A DNA stretch of 53,832 nucleotides, from the NCBI GenBank assembly GCA_021772075.1, contig JAETNQ010000025.1, forward strand, positions 1 through 53,832, in the 5' to 3' direction. This document shows, piece by piece, positions 41,501 to 48,353 of the stretch. This stretch comes from Lachnospiraceae bacterium (GTDB lineage: Bacteria > Bacillota > Clostridia > Lachnospirales > Lachnospiraceae). Position 1 is the stretch's first letter; each line of letters starts with the position of its first letter. The notes beneath the pieces are model-generated. The model made no database searches. It was not told the origin of the DNA and saw only the letters and a list, made by a program, of their open reading frames with translations. The translations under genes and the position numbers were made by a program.

Positions 41501-44293
41501 GTTGCGGGCATAGCGCAGACGGACGCACAGAAAAGCTCCGATATGTTTATGAAGTGCCAGTATATGGACGAACTTACCGGAGGCAGGGGCGTCACTTTTG
41601 CAACCGGCACTCCCATATCGAACAGTATGGTGGAGCTTTATACCATTATGCGTTATTTACAATATGATACCCTGCAGAAGCTGGGGCTCGGACATTTCGA
41701 TTCCTGGGCGGCGGCTTTCGGGGAGACAGTCACAGGCATAGAACTTTCACCGGAGGGAACCGGATACCGGGCAAAGACACGCTTCGCCCGGTTTTACAAC
41801 CTGCCGGAACTGATGTCATTATTTAAAGAATGTGCGGATATCCAGACTGCCGACCTTTTAGACCTCCCGGTGCCGGAGGCGGAATATGTCAACGAGGTGC
41901 TAAAACCAAGCCGGGAACAGCAGGAAATGGTCAGGGCATTTGCAGAGCGGGCGGAAGCTGTCCGGGGAGGCGGCGTTGACCCATCGGTAGACAACATGCT
42001 GCGGATCACCAATGACGGGAGGAAGTGTGCGCTGGACCAGCGTCTCTTAAATGACATGCTGCCGGACGCAGAGGGGAGCAAGGCGAACCGGTGTGTAGAA
42101 AACGCTTATGAAATATGGAAAAATACTATGCAGGAGAAGTCGGCACAGCTCATTTTCTGCGACCTTTCCGTGCCGAAAGCAGGAGGTGTTTTCAATGTTT
42201 ATGATGATGTGCGGGAAAAACTGGTGTCGATGGGAATGCCAAGGGAACAGATCGCTTTTATACACGAGGCTGGTACAGAGACAAAAAAAGCGGAATTATT
42301 TGCAAAAGTCCGCTCCGGCCAGGTGCGTATCCTTCTTGGCTCCACGCCAAAGCTGGGGGCAGGGACCAATATACAGGACCGGCTCATTGCCCTCCACCAC
42401 CTTGACTGCCCCTGGAAGCCTGCGGAGCTGGAACAGCAGGAAGGGCGTATCCTCCGGCAGGGAAACCAGAATGAAAAAGTGTGGATCTACCGGTATGTGA
42501 CAGAATCAACATTTGACGCGTACATGTGGCAGATATTGGAGAACAAGCAGAAATTCATCAGCCAGGTGATGACCAGCAAATCCCCGGTGCGCTCCTGTGA
42601 GGACGTGGACGATACCGCCCTGTCCTATGCGGAGATCAAATCCCTTGCCACCGGGAATGTTCACATAAAGGAGAAGATGGAGCTGGATATCCAGGTGAGC
42701 AAGTTAAAACTGTTAAAAGCGGAGCATACCAGCCAGAAATACCGTCTGGAAGCGGATATCGCAAGGCATTACCCAGCGGATATCGCCGCATTGAAAGAGC
42801 GTGTCGCAGGGCTTTCGTCAGACTGTGAAATGGCAGCCCCTGTTTTGGCGAAAGAGGATGAAAAGGATAATTTCTCCATGGAGATAAGGGGAAAGGTATA
42901 TACGGACCGTAAGGAAGCCGGGGAAGCATTTCTCTATGCCTGTCTGGGCCTTGGGCGGATAGACAGGGAGAGGACGGTGGGGAGCATTCATGGCTTTACC
43001 CTGACTACCTTTTATAATGCCCTGAGCCAGCAGTACATGGTCAGCATCGGGGGAAAGTGCAGCCACAGGATAGAGATCAGCAGAGACGCCCTGGGCAACA
43101 TGCAGCGTATCAGCAATGCCCTTGCAAGGATACCGGAAGAACTGGAAAAAACGCGGCAGGAGCTGGAAAACGTACAGCGCCAGCTTGCCATTGCAAAAGA
43201 GGAAGTGGAAAAGCCATTTACAAAGGAAGCGGAGCTTCAGGAAAAACTGGAGCGTCTGGCGGAGCTGAATGTGCTGTTAAATATGGATGAGAAAAGCCCT
43301 GCGGAGGCAGTGGGGCTGGATGAAGAGGACAGGGAAGAAGGAGATAATCCGGACCAGGATGCGGAAGAAAATCTGGAAGAGGAAGCTGCTAAAAACAGCA
43401 CGGAAGAGGAGCCTGAACTTTCCGCCTTCCCGGAACAGGAAGAGGAGGCGGACGATGAACCGGAATACCCGGAGGAAGTTGCCTGCAGGACAGAGAAAGG
43501 ATATTTTGCCATACAGGTTTCTCCTGGGGGATATGACTATAACTTTTACGGGGAAGATTACAGGCTGTTGGATGGAGGGGAATATGAGAATCAAGATCCT
43601 GATATGCCTGCAGAGTATGTTATGTGGGAGTTCCTTGAGGCAGAAGGGGTCTGTGTGGATCAATGCGTCATGGAGGATTATGAAGAACTTATGGAGAAGG
43701 TTGAGGAGGTGGCAAGGGCGGATATGGAAACGTTCCGGCCTGTGTCTGACAGCACAGGAAAGGAAGCGGCACTGAATGGACAAAGCCGGGCAGGGATAGA
43801 GGAAACGGTGCTGTGTTATGCACAGGCGCAGCTTGAAGAGGCGGGGCTTGATGGGAATGTGGAGCTTCTGGCGGCAAGGGTATACGGGAGCCGCACAAGG
43901 GAAGGGCTGTACCGGGAGGATTCGGATATCGATGTTGCAATATCCTATATCGGGGATATCAGGGAGGATTCCCTTTTTGACATACTGAGTGAGGGAGATC
44001 TCAAAATCGCAGGAATTCCTGTCGATATGGATCCGGTTTCCATGGTAAAGACCAGTACACTTTGGGAATACCTTGAAAATGCGGAGAAATATCTGGATGA
44101 CAAAGAGGCGCGGATGAAAGCTGCCAGAACCGGGCTGGAATCTGCTGGCAGCATGGAAACAGGGCAGACAGCAGAAAACGGGGAAAGGCGGTCTGTGCTG
44201 GCGGCCCTGAAAGAGAAGCAGGAAGATTTAAAAGGAAGGGAAAATACGGCAGATAACTTAAAGGAATATAAGAAAAGGGGGCAGGAATTGTGA
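35537..44293 (+). CDS. Giant N6-methylase/SNF2-helicase/nucleotidyltransferase protein
   Basis: A 2918-residue ICE protein. Residues 1-270 are an ArdC-like N-domain (SPRDWMDYLDTAARLYRYPFSDTMLI). A Gly/Pro-rich linker (about 284-397) is overprinted by tnpV. Then come an LPD-like region, an N6-methylase-like domain (SAM motif EPSCGTGNF near 1139, NVPFG near 1202 where NPPF is usual), and an SNF2-type helicase (VGAGKT near 1807, VDESHFYKN near 1970, QQEGRILRQGN near 2295). Coiled coil and acidic linker follow, then a MNT-type nucleotidyltransferase (GSRTR with SDIDV near 2783-2797). ATG 35537 follows GAGAGGGGG. It probably handles incoming DNA and restriction avoidance. Confidence 0.92.
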   Translation: MGRLQEIRQLAGEEAKKISSSPRDWMDYLDTAARLYRYPFSDTMLIHAQRRDAAACVSLEDWNKKVGRWVKRGARGIALLDDSGTKMKLKYVFDVSDTHLVEGGWTPVLWKMEERYETEVLPYLSDTYEITGEAAGNLNLALMEIASRIAQENLEDAMQGLKYAAEGTYLEGLGEDTVRVSFRELLTNSIFYAVSVRCGLDPMEYLEEEDFAGITDFNSLAVLSVLGNAASSLTEPVLREIGRTVKKICLKEEQKALENRINTGYNKFNTLKRENESRKGGTGDGTDIPLGGGLPDPGPDHRGEAGTHREIRDAAEDVLKGEPGGPVSGNDAVGETERAPGGDRESGHGEDGNSGREAFGEISGAGQGEGPAGVGSPYEQPDSHGGGERLTGTGLQLSGGGTEQGTDRAGEMKSPAFSYNKLAREAWQRLLHKDRFPTVEQQIREIEERVQALYAGEITVPASVVDEVLRAGGNQKGSMQRIIYNFMLTQTEEEYTEFIRQEYGTGGRGMTIGDIKYSVWNDELGMQIAAGDTVAGQVLNKAFLSWEEVSGRIHQLLKQGEYAPQEVLDSARPNALKEHAKVLEDLERGMAEGVSETVFKDMEPFKESSSDLAEMLAPLLAQPGYLAELNMRLAKFASDCKENKGLMRYHRYLPEQAAAQFQKFAQEAVPYQAKEGFAWEEHPAFITQDEIDACLTRGDGYSDWRLSVYSCFISDKTDKEKTDFLRKKYGIGGGGSIYAGADDSDVWYSGKGLSLARGKYGSEKTEILLKWPTVAKRVKYLIENERYLSTADLSHMPEYEKEQMAGRVLDFYHRIPEAVMRPWEGSPYTYEHKEDVISLLGSPEGQELLLKSIGQALAALPADFEGYDKRVQILADLQGYVEGTYTIFPERKKEIQIGDSVQLSLFDFMDMGTAPAEKQAAPKKEVKAQPGEGKQEESRKDKIPGKDSREDKGALQAAFQQQEGMQETWEEAENREGQILYQHMGEELSQEAGQKPGVQGTGSIPIQDTASGQMQILNPVNFHITDDDLGAGGPKQKFRANMEAILLLKKIEGENRTVTPEEQEILSRYVGWGGIPAAFEEGNGSWATEYMQLKQTLTEEEYRQARASTLNAFYTPPVVIKAMYEALGNMGLTKGNVLEPSCGTGNFMGLVPEGMGSLKMYGVEVDSISGRIARQLYQKNRISIQGFETAQYPDSFFDCVVGNVPFGAYKVSDRRYDRFNFLIHDYFFAKSLDLVRPGGVVAVVTSSGTMDKANPSVRQYIANRADLLGAIRLPENAFLRNAGTETVADILFFQKRDRASLEQPEWVSLGITPEGYSVNSYFAAHPEMVLGSFAMESTQFGKQALTVKPISGAALSEQLKEAVRQIQGDITDREPEELLPDGADISIPVDPSVKNFSFADVGGRVYYRENSRMNLVELPAKTTERVLGMVKLRDITQELIHCQMEDGSDAEVEALQKKLGEQYDSFTKKYGLISSNANRRAFSQDSSYCLLAALELVDENGNLERKADIFTKRTIRKAEPVTSVDTASEALAVSIGEKAKVDIPFMAALCGKTEEEVVKELAGVVFQNPVTERWETADEYLSGNVREKLRVAGNYAESHPEYAPNVEYLKKVQPKDLDASEIEVRLGATWVEDAYVTQFMGELFQTPANYLGTKIEARYAKETGRWHIKGKNQDSHGNSLATSTYGTGRANAYRLLEDALNLRDTKIYDKVRTEDGGEKRVLNKAETMVAQQKQEMIREAFKEWVFKDLGRREELCRTYNELFNSIRPREYDGSHIRFSGMNPEITMMQHQKNAVAHILYGGNTLLAHCVGAGKTFEMVAAGMESRRLGLSHKNLYVVPNHLTEQWGSDFLRLYPGANILVATKKDFEPANRKKFCSRIATGDYDGIIIGHSQFEKIPLSIERQIAAIERQIDDIILAISDAKAAEGERYTIKEMEKTKKSLEARLEKLNNQERKDSVVTFEELGVDRLFVDESHFYKNLFLYTKMRNVAGIAQTDAQKSSDMFMKCQYMDELTGGRGVTFATGTPISNSMVELYTIMRYLQYDTLQKLGLGHFDSWAAAFGETVTGIELSPEGTGYRAKTRFARFYNLPELMSLFKECADIQTADLLDLPVPEAEYVNEVLKPSREQQEMVRAFAERAEAVRGGGVDPSVDNMLRITNDGRKCALDQRLLNDMLPDAEGSKANRCVENAYEIWKNTMQEKSAQLIFCDLSVPKAGGVFNVYDDVREKLVSMGMPREQIAFIHEAGTETKKAELFAKVRSGQVRILLGSTPKLGAGTNIQDRLIALHHLDCPWKPAELEQQEGRILRQGNQNEKVWIYRYVTESTFDAYMWQILENKQKFISQVMTSKSPVRSCEDVDDTALSYAEIKSLATGNVHIKEKMELDIQVSKLKLLKAEHTSQKYRLEADIARHYPADIAALKERVAGLSSDCEMAAPVLAKEDEKDNFSMEIRGKVYTDRKEAGEAFLYACLGLGRIDRERTVGSIHGFTLTTFYNALSQQYMVSIGGKCSHRIEISRDALGNMQRISNALARIPEELEKTRQELENVQRQLAIAKEEVEKPFTKEAELQEKLERLAELNVLLNMDEKSPAEAVGLDEEDREEGDNPDQDAEENLEEEAAKNSTEEEPELSAFPEQEEEADDEPEYPEEVACRTEKGYFAIQVSPGGYDYNFYGEDYRLLDGGEYENQDPDMPAEYVMWEFLEAEGVCVDQCVMEDYEELMEKVEEVARADMETFRPVSDSTGKEAALNGQSRAGIEETVLCYAQAQLEEAGLDGNVELLAARVYGSRTREGLYREDSDIDVAISYIGDIREDSLFDILSEGDLKIAGIPVDMDPVSMVKTSTLWEYLENAEKYLDDKEARMKAARTGLESAGSMETGQTAENGERRSVLAALKEKQEDLKGRENTADNLKEYKKRGQEL
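36387..36728 (+). CDS. tnpV: TnpV-family protein overprinted inside the giant helicase gene
   Basis: A complete 113-residue protein in a different forward frame from the surrounding helicase gene. It matches TnpV proteins along its whole length: an N-terminal GDYLIPDLTIGE, IGKYGMLRKTFLKENRAGLY, SGKLNGHLAE, and the C-terminal QLAWAAHMNSLTAMAEE with ELVYS. AAGGGAGG at 36371-36378 sits eight bases before ATG 36387. The helicase frame here is a low-complexity Gly/Pro/Arg linker, so TnpV is probably the older, structured frame. TnpV proteins come from Tn4451-type and related elements; their role is not settled. Confidence 0.82.
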   Translation: MELTYHWEGDYLIPDLTIGEKQEPIGKYGMLRKTFLKENRAGLYQGMMLSGKLNGHLAETERAATERMEILVERLLEKYPAPDKGKDQLAWAAHMNSLTAMAEESVLQELVYS

Positions 44294-45246
44294 TCAGGGA
44301 GAATCAGTTTGCAGTTTATCAGATGAAGCAGACGCCGGAAACAAGGCAGATGCGTTTCCGCTCTTATCAAACGCTGCAGGAAAAGGGAATCCAGGTAAGG
44401 CAGGAAGATTATGAGCAGATATATGTGGGAAATCTTTATCCGCAGGATACCCCGGAAGAGATCAGGGAGCGGCTTGACAGGCAGCCGCCCCGCTCTTTTG
44501 CCGGGCATTCGATCAGTGTCAGTGATGTGCTGGTGTTTAACAGGGCAGGGGCGGTTATCTCTTACTATGTGGAAAAGACCGGATTTACTGTGATAGAAGA
44601 TTTTATAAAAAAGAAAAGCAGCTCATCCGGACCGGCAGTCTCTATTGACACTGTAAATTTCCAGATCAAAGGGAAAGCCGGGAGCTGGCTTGCCTTTGAC
44701 AGTATCAGGCTGGAAGGGAAGGAATTCTTTCTCATGGAGCATGAGACTTATGGGAAGGAAGCTGCATGGGTGGTGGTGGACGGAGCCGGGAAGCTGGCAG
44801 TGGATAATGTCAGGAACGGTTTTGACCAGGAAGTAAAAAAGAAGCTGGAAGAGTATCAGCACCCGACACAGGCGGAAGAGGAAAAGCAGGAAGAAACCCG
44901 GCAGCAGCCTGATCCGGCAGTAGAGGAAAATCGGCAGCCATATCAGGAAGGGGATATAATAGATAAGCCCCAGCTTGATAACTGGCAGAAATACATGGAG
45001 AATGGGGAGTATTTAAGAAGTGCAGAACTCAGTGAAGAACAGAATTACAATATGATTGACGGAAGGAAAAATAATGGGTACAAATCCCCGCCCGCCATAT
45101 GCAGTATGCCAAAGCCAAAGAAGCCGCAGGGCAGGGTATCGGTGCTGGCAAAATTACATAAAAAGCAGGCGGAGATTGCACAGCGGAGCGTGAAAAAGGA
45201 GCGGCAGGCGGCAGCGGAAAATGATATGGAGCGGGAACAGAAATAG
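44290..45246 (+). CDS. YodL/DUF4316-like ICE protein
   Basis: A 318-residue protein starting at GTG 44290 and overlapping the helicase stop by 4 bp. Residues 5-95 match the YodL-like domain of ICE proteins (FAVYQMKQTPETRQMRFRSY, YEQIYVGNLYP, PPRSFAGHSISVSDVLVF). A long polar Glu/Gln-rich spacer follows, then a C-terminal segment with a YLRSAELSEEQNYNMIDGR motif and a basic tail, as in DUF4316. It is translated together with the helicase and probably acts with it, but the function is unknown. Confidence 0.8.
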   Translation: MIRENQFAVYQMKQTPETRQMRFRSYQTLQEKGIQVRQEDYEQIYVGNLYPQDTPEEIRERLDRQPPRSFAGHSISVSDVLVFNRAGAVISYYVEKTGFTVIEDFIKKKSSSSGPAVSIDTVNFQIKGKAGSWLAFDSIRLEGKEFFLMEHETYGKEAAWVVVDGAGKLAVDNVRNGFDQEVKKKLEEYQHPTQAEEEKQEETRQQPDPAVEENRQPYQEGDIIDKPQLDNWQKYMENGEYLRSAELSEEQNYNMIDGRKNNGYKSPPAICSMPKPKKPQGRVSVLAKLHKKQAEIAQRSVKKERQAAAENDMEREQK

Positions 45247-45252
45247 TAAAAG

Positions 45253-45286
45253 GAGTGTCTGGCATTGTGCCGGATGCTCTTTTTTT
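45253..45286 (+). terminator. Intrinsic terminator after the YodL-like gene
   Basis: GAGTGTCTGGCA (45253-45264) pairs with TGCCGGATGCTC (45268-45279) across a 3-base loop, with wobble pairs, followed by seven T residues. It closes the helicase unit. Confidence 0.82.
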
Positions 45287-45419
45287 ACGCAAATTTTGTG
45301 TTGCCGTTACTGATATACTGCATTGCCGGGGCGGGAGTCATTATGTACGAATGATTTTCGGGAGCGGTTTGCTTTTGGCGCAAGATAAGGACAGATTATT
45401 CAAATGATCTAAAAAATAG

Positions 45420-45461
45420 TTGCAAACCAGAAAAAAAGATTTATAATAGAACATACGTGCG
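45420..45461 (+). promoter_or_regulatory. Promoter with LexA-like box
   Basis: TTGCAA (45420-45425), a 16-base spacer and TATAAT (45442-45447), followed at once by GAACATACGTGCG (45449-45461), which matches 11 of 13 positions of the Gram-positive LexA box GAACATATGTTCG. It lies about 100 bp before the small gene at 45559. Confidence 0.6.
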
Positions 45462-45558
45462 ACTTTGGGGTTATAAAAGAATGGCTCCGGCGTGAGGATA
45501 ACAGGAGTGCAGTGAAAAAGATATTTTGGCGATTATAGAGAGTGGGGGAAGAACAATC

Positions 45559-45750
45559 ATGGCGGCAGTGATGAATGATCAGGATAAACGTGCAGTGGAG
45601 TCGATGTGCCGATGCGGGCTGGAACTTGAAGGTGTTATAGCTGTTTTTCCGGCATTTTCCAAAGAGGACGTTATGGCAGTCTATAACTCTGTGAAGGGAT
45701 TAGGTGCAGGCGTTGATGGGAAACCTAATGTAAGTATCAATTGTTCATAG
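45559..45750 (+). CDS. Small unknown protein after a LexA-like promoter
   Basis: A 63-residue protein starting at ATG 45559 behind a GGGGGAAG ribosome site. It is mostly helical, with two Cys near residue 18 (SMCRCGLELEGVIAVF) and one at the C-terminus. I do not recognise it. It lies downstream of a promoter with an SOS-type operator, so DNA damage may induce it. The helical SKEDVMAVYNSVK segment resembles a small DNA- or protein-binding domain only in general terms. Confidence 0.5.
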   Translation: MAAVMNDQDKRAVESMCRCGLELEGVIAVFPAFSKEDVMAVYNSVKGLGAGVDGKPNVSINCS

Positions 45751-45953
45751 CCAGCTATAGAGTCTGCAGGGAAGCGTTTCAAAATATGTCAGATATATAT
45801 CCCGATGTAAGGCGAGAGGTTCCCTTATATTGGGATTTACCATTTTTATGAAACAGGTATGAAAAAGTGCAGACAGAAAACACTAAGACTAAAAAGGATT
45901 TTTTATGGCTGCTGCATGCATATAAAGACTCCCTCATTTCCAATTAATGACTC

Positions 45954-46001
45954 TTTACAAAAGAATATATGTTTGGTACTATAAAAGCAAACACATGTTC
46001 G
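45954..46001 (+). promoter_or_regulatory. SOS-controlled promoter (LexA box) of the polymerase operon
   Basis: TTTACA (45954-45959), a 17-base spacer and TACTAT (45977-45982), with CAAACACATGTTCG at 45988-46001. Its reverse complement matches 12 of 14 positions of the Gram-positive LexA box CGAACATATGTTCG and covers the expected transcription start. It controls the three genes from 46020 to 48240. Confidence 0.75.
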
Positions 46002-46019
46002 GAAAAGAGGTGAGACGGA

Positions 46020-46325
46020 ATGGAAGATAAAAATGGACAGAAAAAGATGGGAGAGTTATCACCTGTGAATATCCCGGTCCAGATGTTCAGTCTGGGGGAT
46101 ACGACAGGCAGGATCACTCCAATCCGTTTCCGTTTCCAGACAGCAGAGGACATGATAGAAACGATTGAGATACAGAAAGTCATTTCCCGTGATGAGAAGA
46201 ATTATGTAGGGATCAGGGAAAAACAGTTTATCTGCGCTGCAAGGATCAGTGGCCAGGAAAGGATCATGGAGATCCGGTATAATGTGGGGAGCCAGAAATG
46301 GACGATATTCCAGTTCCTGGCATGA
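46020..46325 (+). CDS. Small unknown protein in the SOS operon
   Basis: A 101-residue soluble protein, beta-rich in the second half (RITPIRFRFQ, YVGIREKQFICAARISGQ, IMEIRYNVGSQKWTIFQFL). GAGGTGA lies seven bases before ATG 46020. It overlaps the polymerase gene by 28 bp and shares its LexA-controlled promoter, so it is probably an accessory of translesion synthesis. Similar small genes precede Y-family polymerases on other Firmicute mobile elements. Confidence 0.65.
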   Translation: MEDKNGQKKMGELSPVNIPVQMFSLGDTTGRITPIRFRFQTAEDMIETIEIQKVISRDEKNYVGIREKQFICAARISGQERIMEIRYNVGSQKWTIFQFLA

Positions 46326-47620
46326 TGGATGGAAGGATCTATATTTTCCATGTGGATGCAAACAGCGCCTTTTTGAGCTGGAGCGCTTCTTACCGTGTGA
46401 ATGTGCTGGGAGAAAAAACAGACCTGCGGTCTGTCCCGAGCATAGTAGGGGGAGACCAGGAGAAGCGCCATGGAATTGTCTTAGCAAAAAGTACCCCTGC
46501 GAAAAAATACGGGATACACACCGGGGAAGCAATCGTCACAGCGAGGCAGAAATGTCCGGGGCTGGTGGTGATCCCGCCGGACTATGGGCTGTATGTAAAT
46601 GCATCACGTGCGTTTATAGGAAAGCTGAAACAGTACTGTGATAATGTTATCCAGTATTCTATTGATGAAGCATGGTGTGTGTTTGACGGTTTTGAAAACT
46701 TATATGGAAGGGGGCAGATGAAAAATTTTGCCTGCCGGTTAAAAGATGAGATACGGGAGGAGCTTGGCTTCACTGTCAATATCGGGATTTCCACGAACTT
46801 CCTCCTCTCAAAGATGGCAGGGGATTTTTCTAAACCGGATAAAGTCCATACCTTATTCCCGGATGAAATTCCCGGAAAGATGTGGCCGCTGCCGGTATCA
46901 GATCTTTTTTTCGTGGGACGGGCGACAACATCAAAGCTGCACCGTCTTGGGATTTATACAATCGGTGACCTGGCTAAGGCAGACGATGCGGTGATAAAAT
47001 CCCACCTGAAACTGCCGGGGCAGATTGTACAGGGTTATGCCAGAGGGAAAGACCTGGAGCCATATATGTTTGGCCATGAGACAAATAAAGGCTATGGGAA
47101 CAGCCTGACGGCTCCTGTTGATATAACGAGTACAGAATATGCAGACCACTTGTTATTGTCTCTGTGTGAGACAGTGGGAACAAGGCTGCGGAATGACAAT
47201 GTGAAGATCAGCGTGGTCAGCGTCCATATCACAACCTGCGAGTTTATCCATGAAAACAGGCAGATGCAGCTTCTGACAGCAACGAATGTGACGGAAGAAA
47301 TATTCCGGGCGGCATGCCAGGTGTTTAACAAGCTGTGGGATAAGAAGACGCCAATCCGCCAGATCGGTGTCCATACTTCAAAGGTACAGGCGGATGGAGG
47401 GAGGCAGTATAACCTGTTTGACCTGCATAAATTTGACCGGCTGGAAATACTAAATAGAACCATAGATGAGATCAGGAGAAAGTACGGAGAGGATGCGGTG
47501 TTCCGTGCCAGTTTCCTTAAGGGCAATGTCCCGCATATGGGAGGCGGCCTGGATAAAGAACGCCGGTCCGGGGTAACAATAGGGATAGATGTGGACAATG
47601 AAAAGACACGGATCATTTAA
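46298..47620 (+). CDS. Y-family DNA polymerase (DinB/UmuC-like)
   Basis: A 440-residue translesion polymerase. The palm motifs are visible: HVDANSAFLSWSASY near residue 18, and the catalytic YSIDEAW near 120. KMAGDFSKPDKVHTLFP and the helix-hairpin-helix-like RLGIYTIGDLAKAD also fit, and the little-finger domain follows. Such UmuC-like polymerases are common on Tn916/Tn1549-type ICEs. ATG 46298 follows GGGGAG; ATG 46322 is an alternative. It is controlled by the LexA box at 45988. Confidence 0.92.
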   Translation: MDDIPVPGMMDGRIYIFHVDANSAFLSWSASYRVNVLGEKTDLRSVPSIVGGDQEKRHGIVLAKSTPAKKYGIHTGEAIVTARQKCPGLVVIPPDYGLYVNASRAFIGKLKQYCDNVIQYSIDEAWCVFDGFENLYGRGQMKNFACRLKDEIREELGFTVNIGISTNFLLSKMAGDFSKPDKVHTLFPDEIPGKMWPLPVSDLFFVGRATTSKLHRLGIYTIGDLAKADDAVIKSHLKLPGQIVQGYARGKDLEPYMFGHETNKGYGNSLTAPVDITSTEYADHLLLSLCETVGTRLRNDNVKISVVSVHITTCEFIHENRQMQLLTATNVTEEIFRAACQVFNKLWDKKTPIRQIGVHTSKVQADGGRQYNLFDLHKFDRLEILNRTIDEIRRKYGEDAVFRASFLKGNVPHMGGGLDKERRSGVTIGIDVDNEKTRII

Positions 47621-47649
47621 ATATGATAAAGGAGATGGGAGGGTAAGGC

Positions 47650-48240
47650 ATGTGCGGACGGTTTTATGTAGACGATGAAACAGCCAGGGAAATTGAGAAG
47701 ATAGCCAGAAAGATTGATCAGAAAATAGCAAAGGTGGGAGATGTACATCCTTCGGAACCTGCATTGATTTTGAAGGCATTAAAGGGCGAGATGGTGTCTG
47801 AAGTGCTAAAGTGGGGATATGATGCAGCAGGAAAAAATATTTTTAATGCACGCTCAGAGACGGTTCAGGAAAGGCCAATGTTCCGTTATGATTATGAAAA
47901 CCGGCGTTGTATCATTCCGGCCAAAAAGTTCTATGAATGGAAAAAATCTGGCGGGAAGCAGAAGGAGAAATATGATTTCTTTTCAGAGGGGGAAACCTTA
48001 TTTCTGGCCGGGATCTACCATAAGGACCCGGATGGTGACAGGTTCACGATCCTGACCAGGGAAGCAGAAGGGTGTATGGTGGGAATCCATAACAGGATGC
48101 CCGTGATCTTAACCCATAGTGATATGGAAAAATGGCTTTTTTCTAAAGAAGAAGCCGTGAGGCTGTTGGACGGGCATTTTGATAAGCTGCAGAGAAAAAA
48201 GAGCATGCAGGAGGAATACCGGCAGATGAGCCTGTTTTAA
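47650..48240 (+). CDS. yedK: SRAP-family (YedK/HMCES) DNA-protein crosslink protein
   Basis: A 196-residue SOS-response-associated protein. After removal of Met1, Cys2 (MCGRFYVD) is the catalytic residue that links to abasic sites in single-stranded DNA. FNARSETV, CIIPAKKFYEWK and GIHNRMPVIL with its conserved His complete the family signature. It is 29 bp downstream of the Y-family polymerase and probably transcribed with it, giving the ICE a damage-tolerance pair for the single-stranded DNA formed in transfer. Confidence 0.93.
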   Translation: MCGRFYVDDETAREIEKIARKIDQKIAKVGDVHPSEPALILKALKGEMVSEVLKWGYDAAGKNIFNARSETVQERPMFRYDYENRRCIIPAKKFYEWKKSGGKQKEKYDFFSEGETLFLAGIYHKDPDGDRFTILTREAEGCMVGIHNRMPVILTHSDMEKWLFSKEEAVRLLDGHFDKLQRKKSMQEEYRQMSLF

Positions 48241-48353
48241 TTTAAGGCGACCTGGATTTTTCGGAAGAAGAGGAAGGAGAACAAATCCTAAGTTTTCTTT
48301 TCATTTATCCTTCCATATCCAGCTGGTCCATAGGCAGGATTTACAGGCAGGGG

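Noticed and set aside
43287-43775. 162-codon Arg-rich frame inside the helicase gene
   Set aside because: Unlike tnpV, it has no ribosome site and no family-like sequence; the helicase frame is clearly the coding one.
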